Part shown: piece after piece, positions 16,540 through 23,887 of the stretch | Numbering within the stretch: position 1 is the stretch's first letter | Layout of the letters: the number at the start of each line of letters is the position of its first letter | Source: JANPEF01 sp046596055 | Lineage (GTDB): Bacteria; Eisenbacteria; RBG-16-71-46; DASYSL01 | Length of the DNA: 27,506 nt | Assembly: GCA_046596055.1 (NCBI GenBank) | Contig: JBKJNH010000141.1 | Coordinates: forward strand, 1 to 27,506 | Direction of reading: 5' to 3' | Notes under the pieces: model-generated | What the model was told of the DNA's origin: nothing | The model's input: the letters and a program-made list of their open reading frames with translations, nothing else | Databases searched by the model: none | Made by a program: the position numbers and the translations under genes

Positions 16540-19088
16540 TCAAGAAGTCGCGTGGACCCAAGGGACCGAGCGTGTTGCCCCGCTCCGCACAGGACAAGGA
16601 AGGCCGGCCCAAGCGCGGCCCGGCGCCGCGCAGTGGCGCCGGCCGTGACGATGCACGCCCGGCCCGCCCGGCGTCGAAGTTCACCCGCGATGGAGCGCGT
16701 CCCGCGCGTCCCTCGGGACCGCGTCGCGACGATGCGCGCCCCGGACGCCCGGCCGGTCCGCGCCGCGATGACACGCGTTCCGCCCGTCCGTCGGGTCCGC
16801 GCCGCGAGGGGGATCGCCCGTACTCGGCTCGTCCCGCGGGACCGCGCCGCGACGCCGGTTCGACCGCGCGTCCGACCGCGCGTCCGACCGCGCGTTACCA
16901 GCGTGACGATGCGCGTCCGGCTCGTCCTTCGGGCCCGCGTCGGGATGATGCGCGTCCGGCTCGTCCGTCGGGTCCGCGTCGCGAGGGAGAAGGTTCGTAC
17001 TCGCCGCGGCCGCGTCGCGATGAAGGCGCGCCGGCTCGTCCGACCTCGCGTTACCAGCGTGACGATGCACGTCCGGCGCGTCCGTCGGGCCCGCGTCGTG
17101 ACGATGCACGCTCGGCCCGTCCTTCGGGCCCGCGTCGTGAAGGGGATCGTCCGTCCACGCCGCGCTCGCGCCCCGATGGCGAGCGCCCATACCGTCCGCG
17201 CGCGGCCGGCGATGCTCCGCGCACGGGCCGTCCCGCGTCGAAGTTCACGCGCGATGGCGCGCGCCCGGTTCGTCCGGCAGGCCCGCGTCGCGAAGGGGAA
17301 CGTCCGTACGCCCCGCGCACGTCGGCCCCGCGCGACGATCGCCGCAAGAGCTTCGATCGCGGCGACCGTCCCGCCCGCCCGGCGGGCGCACGTCCCACCG
17401 GTGCGCGCTCGACCGGTGCTCCTCCCCGTTCATTCGCCGGGGCACGTCCGGCCGGCGGAGCCCGCCCGACTTCCGGCGGCCGTCCCGAGCGCCCCGGCGC
17501 CGCACGTCCCGGCGCGCCGCGCGCCGGCGCGGGACGCGGCTATCGCCCGCGCGACGACTTCGACAGCGCGCGCGAGGGCCGGCGTTTCGCCCGTCCGCAG
17601 CGCTTCGACGCCAAGACCGGCCTCGCCATCGCCGACGACGCGCCGCGTCCCAAGAGGGAGAAGGTCGGCCAGGCCGGCGGCGCGCCCAGCGCGGCCACGC
17701 CCAAGCGCGGCCCGAACGTGCGCGACCTCGCGCTCCAGGTGCTCTTTCAGGTGCAGGTGAAGCGCGCCTTCGCCGAGCGCATCATCGAGGACCTGGCCGA
17801 GCAGATGAAGCTCGACCGGCGCGATCGCGGCTTCATGAACGAGCTGGTCAAGGGCACGCTGCGCCAGCGCGCGACGCTCGACTGGCAGCTCAACCGCTTC
17901 ATGCACGTGGGCCTCAACTCGACGCCGGCGTGGATCCAGAACGCCCTGCGGCTCGGCGCCTACCAGCTGATCCACCTCGATCGCATCCCGCCCCGTGCGG
18001 CGGTCGACGAGACGGTCAAGCTGGCGCTCAAGTACGGGCACCCCGGCACCGCGGGTCTCGCCAACAGCGTGCTGCGGCGCATCGCCGAGGCGGTGAGCGT
18101 GGGCGATCTCTCGCTCCCGTCGCCGACGAAGGAAGACGGGTCGCCCGATTACGACGCGATGGTGGCCATCACGTCGCATCCGCGCTGGCTGCTCGAGCGC
18201 TGGGTGCCGCGCTACGGAATCGAAGGCACGCTCGCTCTGTGCGAGGCGAACAACCGCCATGCCCACCTTGGCCTGCGCGCCAATCGCCTGCGGCTCGATC
18301 GCAAGGAACTGCTCAAGCGCCTCGAGGAGGCGGGTCTGAAGGGCACGCCCGGCAAGTATTGCGATCACACCGTGTGGGTCGAGGCCGACGCCGACTTCGC
18401 CGACTTCCCGAGCTACGCACGCGGCGATTGCACCGTGCAGGACGAGAGCGAGACGTTGGTGAGCCTGCTCGCCGCCCCGAAGTCGGGCGAGCGCGTGCTC
18501 GACCTGTGCGCGGCCCCCGGCGGCAAGAGCACGCACCTCGCCGAGATGATGGGCGACACGGGCGAGATCGTCGCGGTCGAGAAGATGGCGCCGCGCGCGC
18601 GTACCATGGGCAAGCAGATCGCGCGACTGGGCCTCAAGTCGGTCAAGGTCGAGATCGCCGACGGCACGTCGGCGAACCTGCTGCTGCTCGGCGCGGGCGG
18701 CATGTACGACCGCGCGGTCGTCGATGCGCCGTGCTCGGGACTGGGCGTGCTCGCCCGCCGGGCCGATGCGCGGTGGCGCAAGCAGTCGTCGCTGTTCGAG
18801 GAAATGACCGGGACGCAGGCGGCGCTGCTGCGCGCCGCCGCCGAGGTGGTCAAGCCGGGTGGCGTCATCGTCTACAGCGTCTGCTCGTTCGAGCCCGAGG
18901 AGACCGACGAGATCATCGCGTCGTTCCTCGCGGGCAACCCCGAGTGGCGCAAGGACCATGCGGCCGCGTTCCTGCCCAAGGACACGGTCGAGGAGGGCGG
19001 CTCGATGCGCGTCCTGCCGCATGTGCATGGGATCGACGGCGCGTTCGCCGCGCGACTCGTGCGCTCGTCGCGGCCGGACGGGGAGTGA
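16536..19088 (+). CDS. rsmB: 16S rRNA m5C967 methyltransferase RsmB with a long repetitive Arg/Pro-rich N-terminal extension
   Basis: The C-terminal 457 residues are a complete RsmB: a NusB-like RNA-binding domain from about 394 (NVRDLALQVLFQV, then YQLIHLDRIPPRAAVDETV at 476-494), followed by the SAM methyltransferase domain with motif I DLCAAPGGKS at 656-665, DAPCSG at 730-735 (Cys733) and SVCS at 781-784 (nucleophile Cys783). It methylates C967 of 16S rRNA. The first ~390 residues are unlike the usual enzyme of about 430 residues: a low-complexity Arg/Pro/Ala/Asp/Gly tract with many 13-residue repeats (see repeat entry), almost free of hydrophobic residues. The frame is continuous and the ATG at 16536 overlaps the fmt stop, so the extension belongs to this gene as read. 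A start near 17700 would give an ordinary RsmB, but no ribosome site there stands out. Confidence 0.95.
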   Translation: MIKKSRGPKGPSVLPRSAQDKEGRPKRGPAPRSGAGRDDARPARPASKFTRDGARPARPSGPRRDDARPGRPAGPRRDDTRSARPSGPRREGDRPYSARPAGPRRDAGSTARPTARPTARYQRDDARPARPSGPRRDDARPARPSGPRREGEGSYSPRPRRDEGAPARPTSRYQRDDARPARPSGPRRDDARSARPSGPRREGDRPSTPRSRPDGERPYRPRAAGDAPRTGRPASKFTRDGARPVRPAGPRREGERPYAPRTSAPRDDRRKSFDRGDRPARPAGARPTGARSTGAPPRSFAGARPAGGARPTSGGRPERPGAARPGAPRAGAGRGYRPRDDFDSAREGRRFARPQRFDAKTGLAIADDAPRPKREKVGQAGGAPSAATPKRGPNVRDLALQVLFQVQVKRAFAERIIEDLAEQMKLDRRDRGFMNELVKGTLRQRATLDWQLNRFMHVGLNSTPAWIQNALRLGAYQLIHLDRIPPRAAVDETVKLALKYGHPGTAGLANSVLRRIAEAVSVGDLSLPSPTKEDGSPDYDAMVAITSHPRWLLERWVPRYGIEGTLALCEANNRHAHLGLRANRLRLDRKELLKRLEEAGLKGTPGKYCDHTVWVEADADFADFPSYARGDCTVQDESETLVSLLAAPKSGERVLDLCAAPGGKSTHLAEMMGDTGEIVAVEKMAPRARTMGKQIARLGLKSVKVEIADGTSANLLLLGAGGMYDRAVVDAPCSGLGVLARRADARWRKQSSLFEEMTGTQAALLRAAAEVVKPGGVIVYSVCSFEPEETDEIIASFLAGNPEWRKDHAAAFLPKDTVEEGGSMRVLPHVHGIDGAFAARLVRSSRPDGE
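16644..17315 (+). repeat. Degenerate 39-bp tandem repeats encoding RDDARPARPSGPR units in rsmB
   Basis: Residues 37-260 of RsmB consist mostly of copies of a 13-residue unit (39 nt), consensus RDDARPARPSGPR. Exact or near-exact copies begin near residues 51, 64, 77, 123, 136, 175, 188 and 239, alternating with a second unit beginning REGDRPY or REGERPY. There is a higher-order pattern: SKFT or RYQ, then one to three 13-mers, then an REG unit; it occurs about four times. Some stretches are nearly identical as DNA, for example the copies at about 16893 and 17049. Arginine codons here are often CGT, unlike the CGC-rich catalytic part. Confidence 0.9.
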
Positions 19089-19092
19089 TCGC

Positions 19093-19887
19093 TTGAGCGA
19101 CGCACCAGGCGAGCTTCCGCCGCCGGAGTCGTCGCCGGCGCGGAGGCCGCGCAGTCGATTCGCCCGCTCGTTGCGGGCGCTCGTCGGCACGATCGTCGTA
19201 GCGGGCCTCGCGTTCATCACGGGGCTGTTGCTGTTCGACCGCGTCGTCATGCCGCGCTTCACGCGGCAGGCGGGCGACGTGATCGTGCCCGACCTGTCGA
19301 ACCTGAACCGCGAGCAGGCCGAGTCGATGCTGGCGCGCGGCGGATTGCAGCTCTCGGTCGCGGCCGAGCGGTTCGACGCTGCGGCCCCGCGGGGGTTCGT
19401 CATCGCGCAGGATCCCGAGCCCGGCCGTCCGGTCCGGGCCGGGCGCCGCGTGTCTGTGACCATCTCGCTGGGCGAGGAGTTCGCCAACGTTCCCGAGTTG
19501 TTCGGCGAGTCATTGCGCGGCGCGCGCCTCCTGCTCAATCGCGCCGGGTTGCGCGCCGGTGCGGTCGGCCGGGTCATCACGTCGGAGACCGGGCCGGGGC
19601 TCGTCGTTGCGGCCGAGCCGGCGTTCGGGGCGGTGGTTCCGCGCGGCACCACCGTGAACCTGCTCGTCTGCGTGTCGAACGAGCCCGAGGCGTTTGTCAT
19701 GCCCGACCTGGTCGGGCGCGACGCGCAGGCGGCCGAGCGCGACCTCGAGTCGCTCGGCTTTCGCGTCGACGTGAACGGACCGGGATCGAACTTCGCGCGC
19801 ATCGATGCGCAGAATCCGCTGCCGGGCGCCCGCGTGCTGCGCGGGCAGACGATCGTGCTGACCGTCGCCGGACGGCTCATCCAGTAG
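19093..19887 (+). CDS. Membrane-anchored protein with three PASTA domains
   Basis: A 264-residue protein: a short proline-rich cytoplasmic N-terminus, one transmembrane helix at about 27-48, and three PASTA domains at roughly 62-126, 129-195 and 199-264, each opening with a V/M-P-D/E-L motif (VIVPDL, ANVPEL, FVMPDL). PASTA domains bind peptidoglycan fragments or act as spacers in penicillin-binding proteins and Ser/Thr kinases. Neither a kinase nor a transpeptidase domain is attached here, so it is probably a cell-wall sensor or scaffold. The TTG at 19093 is the start consistent with the frame, with GGGGAG just upstream. It lies 4 nt after rsmB and before rpe. Confidence 0.88.
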   Translation: MSDAPGELPPPESSPARRPRSRFARSLRALVGTIVVAGLAFITGLLLFDRVVMPRFTRQAGDVIVPDLSNLNREQAESMLARGGLQLSVAAERFDAAAPRGFVIAQDPEPGRPVRAGRRVSVTISLGEEFANVPELFGESLRGARLLLNRAGLRAGAVGRVITSETGPGLVVAAEPAFGAVVPRGTTVNLLVCVSNEPEAFVMPDLVGRDAQAAERDLESLGFRVDVNGPGSNFARIDAQNPLPGARVLRGQTIVLTVAGRLIQ

Positions 19888-19912
19888 TCCGACCGATCTC
19901 CGGGGGCCGCGC

Positions 19913-20728
19913 ATGCTCGTCTCGCCGTCGATCCTCTCCGCCGACTGGACCCGCCTCGACCACGCCGTCCGCCTGGCCGACGACGGAGCCGACTGGCTGC
20001 ACTGCGACGTGATGGACGGTCACTTCGTGCCCAACCTCACGTTCGGCCCGCCGATGGTCGCTGCGCTTCACCGCATGACGAAGCTGCCGCTCGACGTGCA
20101 TCTCATGATCGACGAGCCGCTGCGCTACGCGCGTGCGTTCGCCGATGCCGGCGCGGCCGTGCTCACCGTGCATGCCGAGGCGCCCGGCGTGGCCGGCCCC
20201 GGCTGGCCCGCGCCCGTTCGGTCGCAGGGCGAGGGCGGGGCGGGGGACGCCACGCTGGCGACGGCGCCCCCGCCACTCGCGGGCGGCGCGCACCCGATCG
20301 ACCTGCGGATGCTGCGCGCGACGCTCGAATCCCTGCGCGCGCTCGGCGTGAAGTCCGGGCTCGCGCTGCGCCCCGACACCGGCATCGACGAGATCGAACC
20401 CGTGCTCGACGTCGTCGACGTGCTGCTCGTCATGACCGTCTACCCTGGGTTCAGCGGACAGTCGTTCCTCCCCGCGCCACTCGAGACCATCCGGCGCGCC
20501 GTCGGCGTGCGTCGTGCGCGCGGACTGTCGTACCTCATCGAGGTCGACGGGGGCGTCACCATCGAGGACACGGGCCCGCGCGTCGCGGCCGCCGGCGCCG
20601 ACGTCGTCGTCGCGGGACACGGCGTGTACCGCCAGGCGGATCCGGTGGCGGCGATGAAGGCGTTGCGAGCGATCGCGCCGGGGGCGTACTCGCCGGGCGG
20701 CGACTCCGGCGGCGAGGACGGCACGTGA
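19913..20728 (+). CDS. rpe: Ribulose-phosphate 3-epimerase with an internal insertion
   Basis: A TIM-barrel enzyme that interconverts ribulose 5-phosphate and xylulose 5-phosphate, the latter being a phosphoketolase substrate. Metal ligands and catalytic residues are present: His30 and Asp32 (HCDVMDGHFVPN), His63 (DVHLM) and Asp212 (VDGGV). MTVYPGFSGQ is also intact. At 271 residues it exceeds the usual 215-230. About 35 extra residues rich in Gly, Pro and Ala (91-130) separate the HAEA strand from LRATLESLRALG, and a Gly-rich tail ends the protein. The extra segment keeps the frame and the barrel motifs, so the enzyme is probably active. GGGGG lies upstream of the ATG; the stop overlaps the next GTG. 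Confidence 0.94.
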   Translation: MLVSPSILSADWTRLDHAVRLADDGADWLHCDVMDGHFVPNLTFGPPMVAALHRMTKLPLDVHLMIDEPLRYARAFADAGAAVLTVHAEAPGVAGPGWPAPVRSQGEGGAGDATLATAPPPLAGGAHPIDLRMLRATLESLRALGVKSGLALRPDTGIDEIEPVLDVVDVLLVMTVYPGFSGQSFLPAPLETIRRAVGVRRARGLSYLIEVDGGVTIEDTGPRVAAAGADVVVAGHGVYRQADPVAAMKALRAIAPGAYSPGGDSGGEDGT

Positions 20729-21399
20729 ACACCGCCGATGCCGTCGACCGCGGACTCGTCCCGCCGACGCGCCCCGAGGGGTTCGGTCCGCCGGACATGC
20801 TGCGCACGATCTTCACCCATCCGCGCGCGACGATGCGCTGGGTGCTCGATCATGGCGATGGTGGGCTCTGGGTGCTGCTGCTCGTTCCCGGGCTGTTCGG
20901 GCAGGGCCTGTCCTTGGCGTTCAGCGCCGTCCGCGACCTCGCCTCGGAGCCTTCTCCGATCGTCTCGCCCGGGGTGGCCGTCACGGGCGTCGTCGGCTGG
21001 TGTGTCGCCGCAGCTCTCGGTTTCACCGCCAGCCTGATGATCGCGACGCGCCTGATGGGCGGCGTCGCGCGTCCCGGAGAGACGCTGCGGGCGATCGCAT
21101 GGGGCGGGATTCCCCTGATCGCCGCCCTGCCCTATCTCCTCGTGAGCCGGTGGCTTGATCCGGCGCTTCTTCCGGCGACCGTCGCCGTCCTGCGCGGGTT
21201 CGTGTTCGTCATGGGGCTGCTCTCGACCGTGCTCACGGTGCTGACGATCGCCGAGGCGAACCTTTTGCCGTGGCGGAAGACTCTCGCCGCGCTCGCGCTT
21301 GCCGTGGCGTTCCCGATCGTGAGCGGGATCATCTTCTGGATCGCTCTCTCGCCCCTCGGCGCGATTCTCCAGAACATCCTCTCGGCGCGCCCAAGCTGA
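20725..21399 (+). CDS. Yip1-family integral membrane protein
   Basis: A 224-residue protein beginning with a GTG that overlaps the rpe stop (GTGA). An amphipathic opening with the FTHPRATMRWVLDH segment near residue 30, characteristic of bacterial Yip1-domain proteins, is followed by about five hydrophobic segments, at roughly 47-66, 82-108, 125-142, 150-178 and 186-210. The function of bacterial Yip1 proteins is not established. No catalytic motif is visible. The close coupling to rpe is conserved-looking but gives no functional clue. Confidence 0.8.
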   Translation: MNTADAVDRGLVPPTRPEGFGPPDMLRTIFTHPRATMRWVLDHGDGGLWVLLLVPGLFGQGLSLAFSAVRDLASEPSPIVSPGVAVTGVVGWCVAAALGFTASLMIATRLMGGVARPGETLRAIAWGGIPLIAALPYLLVSRWLDPALLPATVAVLRGFVFVMGLLSTVLTVLTIAEANLLPWRKTLAALALAVAFPIVSGIIFWIALSPLGAILQNILSARPS

Positions 21400-21407
21400 G
21401 TCGTCGC

Positions 21408-22190
21408 GTGGCCGCACCCGTCACCTCATCCCTCGCCCGCCTCGAATCCCGCGTCGTCGCCTGCCGCGCCTGCCCGCGCCTGGTCGCGTGGCGCGAGGAG
21501 ACCGCGCGCATCAAGCGCCGTGCCTATCGCGACGAGATCTACTGGGGCAAGCCGGTCCCGGCGTTCGGTGAGGCCGATGCGCAACTGGTGATCGTCGGGC
21601 TCGCGCCTGCGGCGCACGGGGGCAATCGCACCGGGCGCATGTTCACCGGCGATTCCTCGGGCGACTGGCTTTACGACGCGCTGCATGAACACGGCTTCGC
21701 CAGCCAGGCGGCGTCGACCGGTCGCGAGGACGGTCTCACGCTCCACGACACCTTCATCACGGCGGCCGCGCGTTGCGCGCCACCCGACAACCGGCCCACT
21801 CCCGACGAGTTCGCTGCCTGCCGCCCGTTTCTCGTGGCCGAACTCGGGCTGCTCGCGCAGGCGCGCGTCGTCGTCGCTCTCGGGGCGCTGGCGTGGGAGC
21901 ACACCCTGCGCGCGTACGAAGTCCTCGGCGGAAAAGTGAGAACGCCGCGCCCGAGGCACGGGCACGGCGCCGAAGTCCTGCTGGATGGGATCGAGGGAGG
22001 CGGTTTCGCGACGGGCGGGGCGGTGACGCTGCTCGGCTCGTACCACCCGAGCCGGCAGAACACGCAGACCGGCCGCCTGACGCGGCCGATGCTCTACGCC
22101 GTCTTTGCCCGCGCGGGCGACCTGCTGCCCGACTCGTCGGCCCGCGCGGCGGCCATGAAGGCGCGCACGCGCTCGACGTCGACGGGCTGA
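21408..22190 (+). CDS. Family 5 (UDGb-type) uracil-DNA glycosylase
   Basis: A 260-residue iron-sulfur uracil-DNA glycosylase that excises deaminated bases from DNA. Four cysteines suitable for a 4Fe-4S cluster are Cys19 and Cys22 (CRACPRL), Cys123 (RCAPPDNRPT) and Cys138 (ACRPF). Motif 1 is GLAPAAHGGNRTGR at 65-78 with FTGDSSGDWLY following, and the C-terminal motif is SYHPSRQNTQTGRLT at 211-225. The acid Asp/Asn of other UDG families is replaced by Ala in GLAPA, as expected for family 5. The GTG at 21408 gives the normal start just before the first cysteines. Its last 97 nt lie opposite the 3' end of the BtpA-family gene. Confidence 0.93.
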   Translation: MAAPVTSSLARLESRVVACRACPRLVAWREETARIKRRAYRDEIYWGKPVPAFGEADAQLVIVGLAPAAHGGNRTGRMFTGDSSGDWLYDALHEHGFASQAASTGREDGLTLHDTFITAAARCAPPDNRPTPDEFAACRPFLVAELGLLAQARVVVALGALAWEHTLRAYEVLGGKVRTPRPRHGHGAEVLLDGIEGGGFATGGAVTLLGSYHPSRQNTQTGRLTRPMLYAVFARAGDLLPDSSARAAAMKARTRSTSTG

Positions 22191-22954
22191 TCGAGCTTTC
22201 CGTCGCGCTTGAACCACGTGCCGACGATCGCGCCCTGCGCGACGTCGAGCGTGGCGCGGATCGTCGCGTCGTTCACGCCCGAACCCACCAGCACCGGCGC
22301 CTCGGGGACGGCGCGCCGCACGGCGGCGACGTCACCCAGCGCGGCCGCCTTGCCCGTGCCGGCTCCGGTGACGATGAGCGCATCGGCGAGGCCCCGGCGG
22401 AACGTGTCCTCGGCCATCTGCGACAGCAGCGTCTCGCGATCCCCGGCCAGCGGTTGCGCGTGCTTGACCAGGACGTCGGCCAGGATCGCGATGCGCGTGG
22501 CGCCGAGGCGACGGCGCTCGGCAAGCGTCTCGGCGGCGCGGCCGGTGAGGACGCCCTGGTCGGTGAGCATCGCGCCGGCGTGCACGTTCACGCGGATGAA
22601 GTCGCAATCGGCCGCCGCGGCGATTGACAGCGCGGCGAGCGCGTCGTTGCGCAGCACGTTGATGCCCAGCGGCACCTGGACCGTGCGCCGCAGCTCCCGC
22701 GCGATCGCCGCCATCGCGGCGACCGTCGCCGCCGGCACGTGGTCGCCGTGGAACGGCGCGTCGCCGAAGTTCTCGACGATGATCGCGTCGATCCCGCCGG
22801 CCTCCAGTGCCTTCGCGTCGAACAGGGCGCCGTCGAGCGCGGCGCGCATCGCATCCACGGCGCGTTCGGGTGCGCGGGCGGACCCGGGCAGGGGCGGCAG
22901 GTGGACGACGCCGATCAGCGGACGGCGCTTCCAGTCGAGTGTCGATTGCGTCAT
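22094..22954 (-). CDS. BtpA/SgcQ-family protein (TIM-barrel-like)
   Basis: A 286-residue member of the BtpA family, named from a cyanobacterial protein involved in photosystem I accumulation; in most bacteria the role is unknown and the fold is a phosphate-binding TIM barrel. Family marks are RPLIGVVHLPPLPGS near residue 11, IDAIIVENFGDAPF, the GINVLRND segment, RVNVHAGAM, and VLVGSGVND near the C-terminus. The ATG at 22954 is preferred because GGAG lies about 9 nt upstream; a GTG at 22969 would overlap that site. It starts 33 nt after the HEPN partner gene on the same strand and may be co-transcribed with it. Photosynthesis genes are not present, so the cyanobacterial role should not be transferred. 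Confidence 0.88.
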   Translation of the reverse strand: MTQSTLDWKRRPLIGVVHLPPLPGSARAPERAVDAMRAALDGALFDAKALEAGGIDAIIVENFGDAPFHGDHVPAATVAAMAAIARELRRTVQVPLGINVLRNDALAALSIAAAADCDFIRVNVHAGAMLTDQGVLTGRAAETLAERRRLGATRIAILADVLVKHAQPLAGDRETLLSQMAEDTFRRGLADALIVTGAGTGKAAALGDVAAVRRAVPEAPVLVGSGVNDATIRATLDVAQGAIVGTWFKRDGKLDQPVDVERVRAFMAAARADESGSRSPARAKTA

Positions 22955-22987
22955 GCGGGTGATCTCCACGTGAAGGTGCTTTCCGCG

Positions 22988-23377
22988 TCAGCGAGCACGC
23001 AGGTGATAGACGATTGCTTCCGAAGTCCGGAGGCCTGCAATGCGTGTCGGGGAGTATCTCAGCTCACGCTTTCGACCCAGGTGGAGACGGCGCGCAATGG
23101 CATCGAGCGCCGGGAAGTCCGGATCCACGAGCCAGATCCAGTCGGAGGGAAACTCCCAGGCTGTCTCGTGCTTCTTCAGGATCGAGCTCAATCGCTTGTA
23201 AGCCCGCGGTGAACCGATCTCCTCGACCAGCGGGGTCGCAATGACGAGGCGCCAGTCGTCGAACTCCGGGGCGAAGTACCAGAGTGCGGCACGATGAGGA
23301 AAGTCCGCCTTCTCGAGGGCCTCCACGACATCGCGGCCCAGCCGAATGTCCTCATCTACCAGTAGTTCCGTGCCCAT
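22988..23377 (-). CDS. Hypothetical protein, partner of the HEPN protein
   Basis: A 129-residue protein that I know only as a recurrent type of hypothetical. It opens with TELLVDEDIRLGRDVVEALEKADFP, continues with ALWYFAPEFDDWRLVIATPLV at 31-51 (a mixed strand/helix pattern), has SPRAYKRL at 56-63, and ends in a basic segment with RELRYSPTRIAGLRTSEAIVYHLR. No membrane segment, signal peptide or known catalytic motif is seen, and it is not a nucleotidyltransferase of the MNT type that commonly accompanies HEPN proteins. GAGGAG about 8 nt before the ATG at 23377 sets the start. The gene overlaps the HEPN gene by 22 nt, so the two are almost certainly co-translated. An antitoxin or accessory role is inference. 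Confidence 0.75.
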   Translation of the reverse strand: MGTELLVDEDIRLGRDVVEALEKADFPHRAALWYFAPEFDDWRLVIATPLVEEIGSPRAYKRLSSILKKHETAWEFPSDWIWLVDPDFPALDAIARRLHLGRKRELRYSPTRIAGLRTSEAIVYHLRAR

Positions 23378-23760
23378 CGGAGCACTCCTCCCTTCCCGTC
23401 GATCGCGCGGATCAAGCTTCGCGCCATGCTGCGGGAAATGTCGTCGCGGTAGCGCGAATCCACGGTCCAGTCTCGCACGGTGCTCCAGTGCTCCGTCCTC
23501 ACGTCGGCCGGCATGTCCGGAAAGTCGGCCTCGATGAGCAATCGGGCCAGATCGTGGACATGGACCCGGGAGGCGATCTTCGGAGTCGGGGGAAACTCGT
23601 GCTGCTCGGTCCGCGCCGCGATGCGCGCCTTGAACGCGCACTCGATCGCGTATCCCGCGAGGTAATACGCTCCGGACCAGTGCCTTGCACGGTACAGGGC
23701 TCTAGCCTCGTGCAGGCGTTGCTGGGAGAGCCGCTGAAGCGAAAGTCGATCGAGAGCCAT
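23356..23760 (-). CDS. HEPN-domain protein
   Basis: A 134-residue all-helical HEPN protein. The first helices read RLSQQRLHEARALYRARHWS then GAYYLAGYAIECAFKARI (30-47), the typical A-xY-LaGYAxE-c-lKA pattern, and HVHDLARLL at 67-75 is the second conserved patch. HEPN proteins are often RNases in toxin-antitoxin, abortive infection and CRISPR systems. The canonical R-x4-6-H RNase motif in the last helix is not found; the nearest match is Arg65-x3-His69, so nuclease activity is uncertain. The ATG at 23760 follows a TGGTAGACT promoter by about 50 nt. The downstream partner gene starts inside the end of this gene. The pair is divergent from ffh. Confidence 0.82.
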   Translation of the reverse strand: MALDRLSLQRLSQQRLHEARALYRARHWSGAYYLAGYAIECAFKARIAARTEQHEFPPTPKIASRVHVHDLARLLIEADFPDMPADVRTEHWSTVRDWTVDSRYRDDISRSMARSLIRAIDGKGGVLRWARNYW

Positions 23761-23814
23761 CGGTGGATCGGACTCCGTGGGGGCGGACCGGCCGGAGGCG
23801 CCTGAACTCGGCGG

Positions 23815-23823
23815 AGTCTACCA
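23815..23823 (-). promoter_or_regulatory. Extended -10 element for the HEPN operon
   Basis: On the minus strand this reads TGG-TAGACT, the same extended -10 form as upstream of the ankyrin lipoprotein. It lies about 55 nt before the HEPN ATG and divergent to the ffh promoter. The -35 is weak. Confidence 0.35.
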
Positions 23824-23858
23824 TGCCCCGACCCCGGGTTCCTGCCCCGCGAGCCGCC

Positions 23859-23887
23859 TTGTCCGGACCCGGCCCCCGTGATAGTCT
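23859..23887 (+). promoter_or_regulatory. Sigma70-type extended -10 promoter for ffh
   Basis: TTGTCC at 23859-23864, a 17-nt spacer, then TAGTCT at 23882-23887 preceded by TGA (extended -10). It would give a leader of about 105 nt before the GTG at 23998. The spacing and the TGn element make this one of the better promoters in the window. Confidence 0.55.

Noticed and set aside
16644..17315. CRISPR-like array
   Set aside because: The repeats are contiguous, coding in frame and lack unique spacers; they are protein tandem repeats.
16552..17760. A 402-codon open frame overlapping the 5' half of rsmB, rich in Arg and Val
   Set aside because: It arises from the repetitive, T-poor DNA. The protein is not of any recognisable type, and the rsmB frame joins directly to a conserved domain.
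19093..19887. PASTA-type Ser/Thr kinase or penicillin-binding protein
   Set aside because: Only a short tail, one membrane helix and three PASTA domains are present; no catalytic domain is in frame or adjacent.
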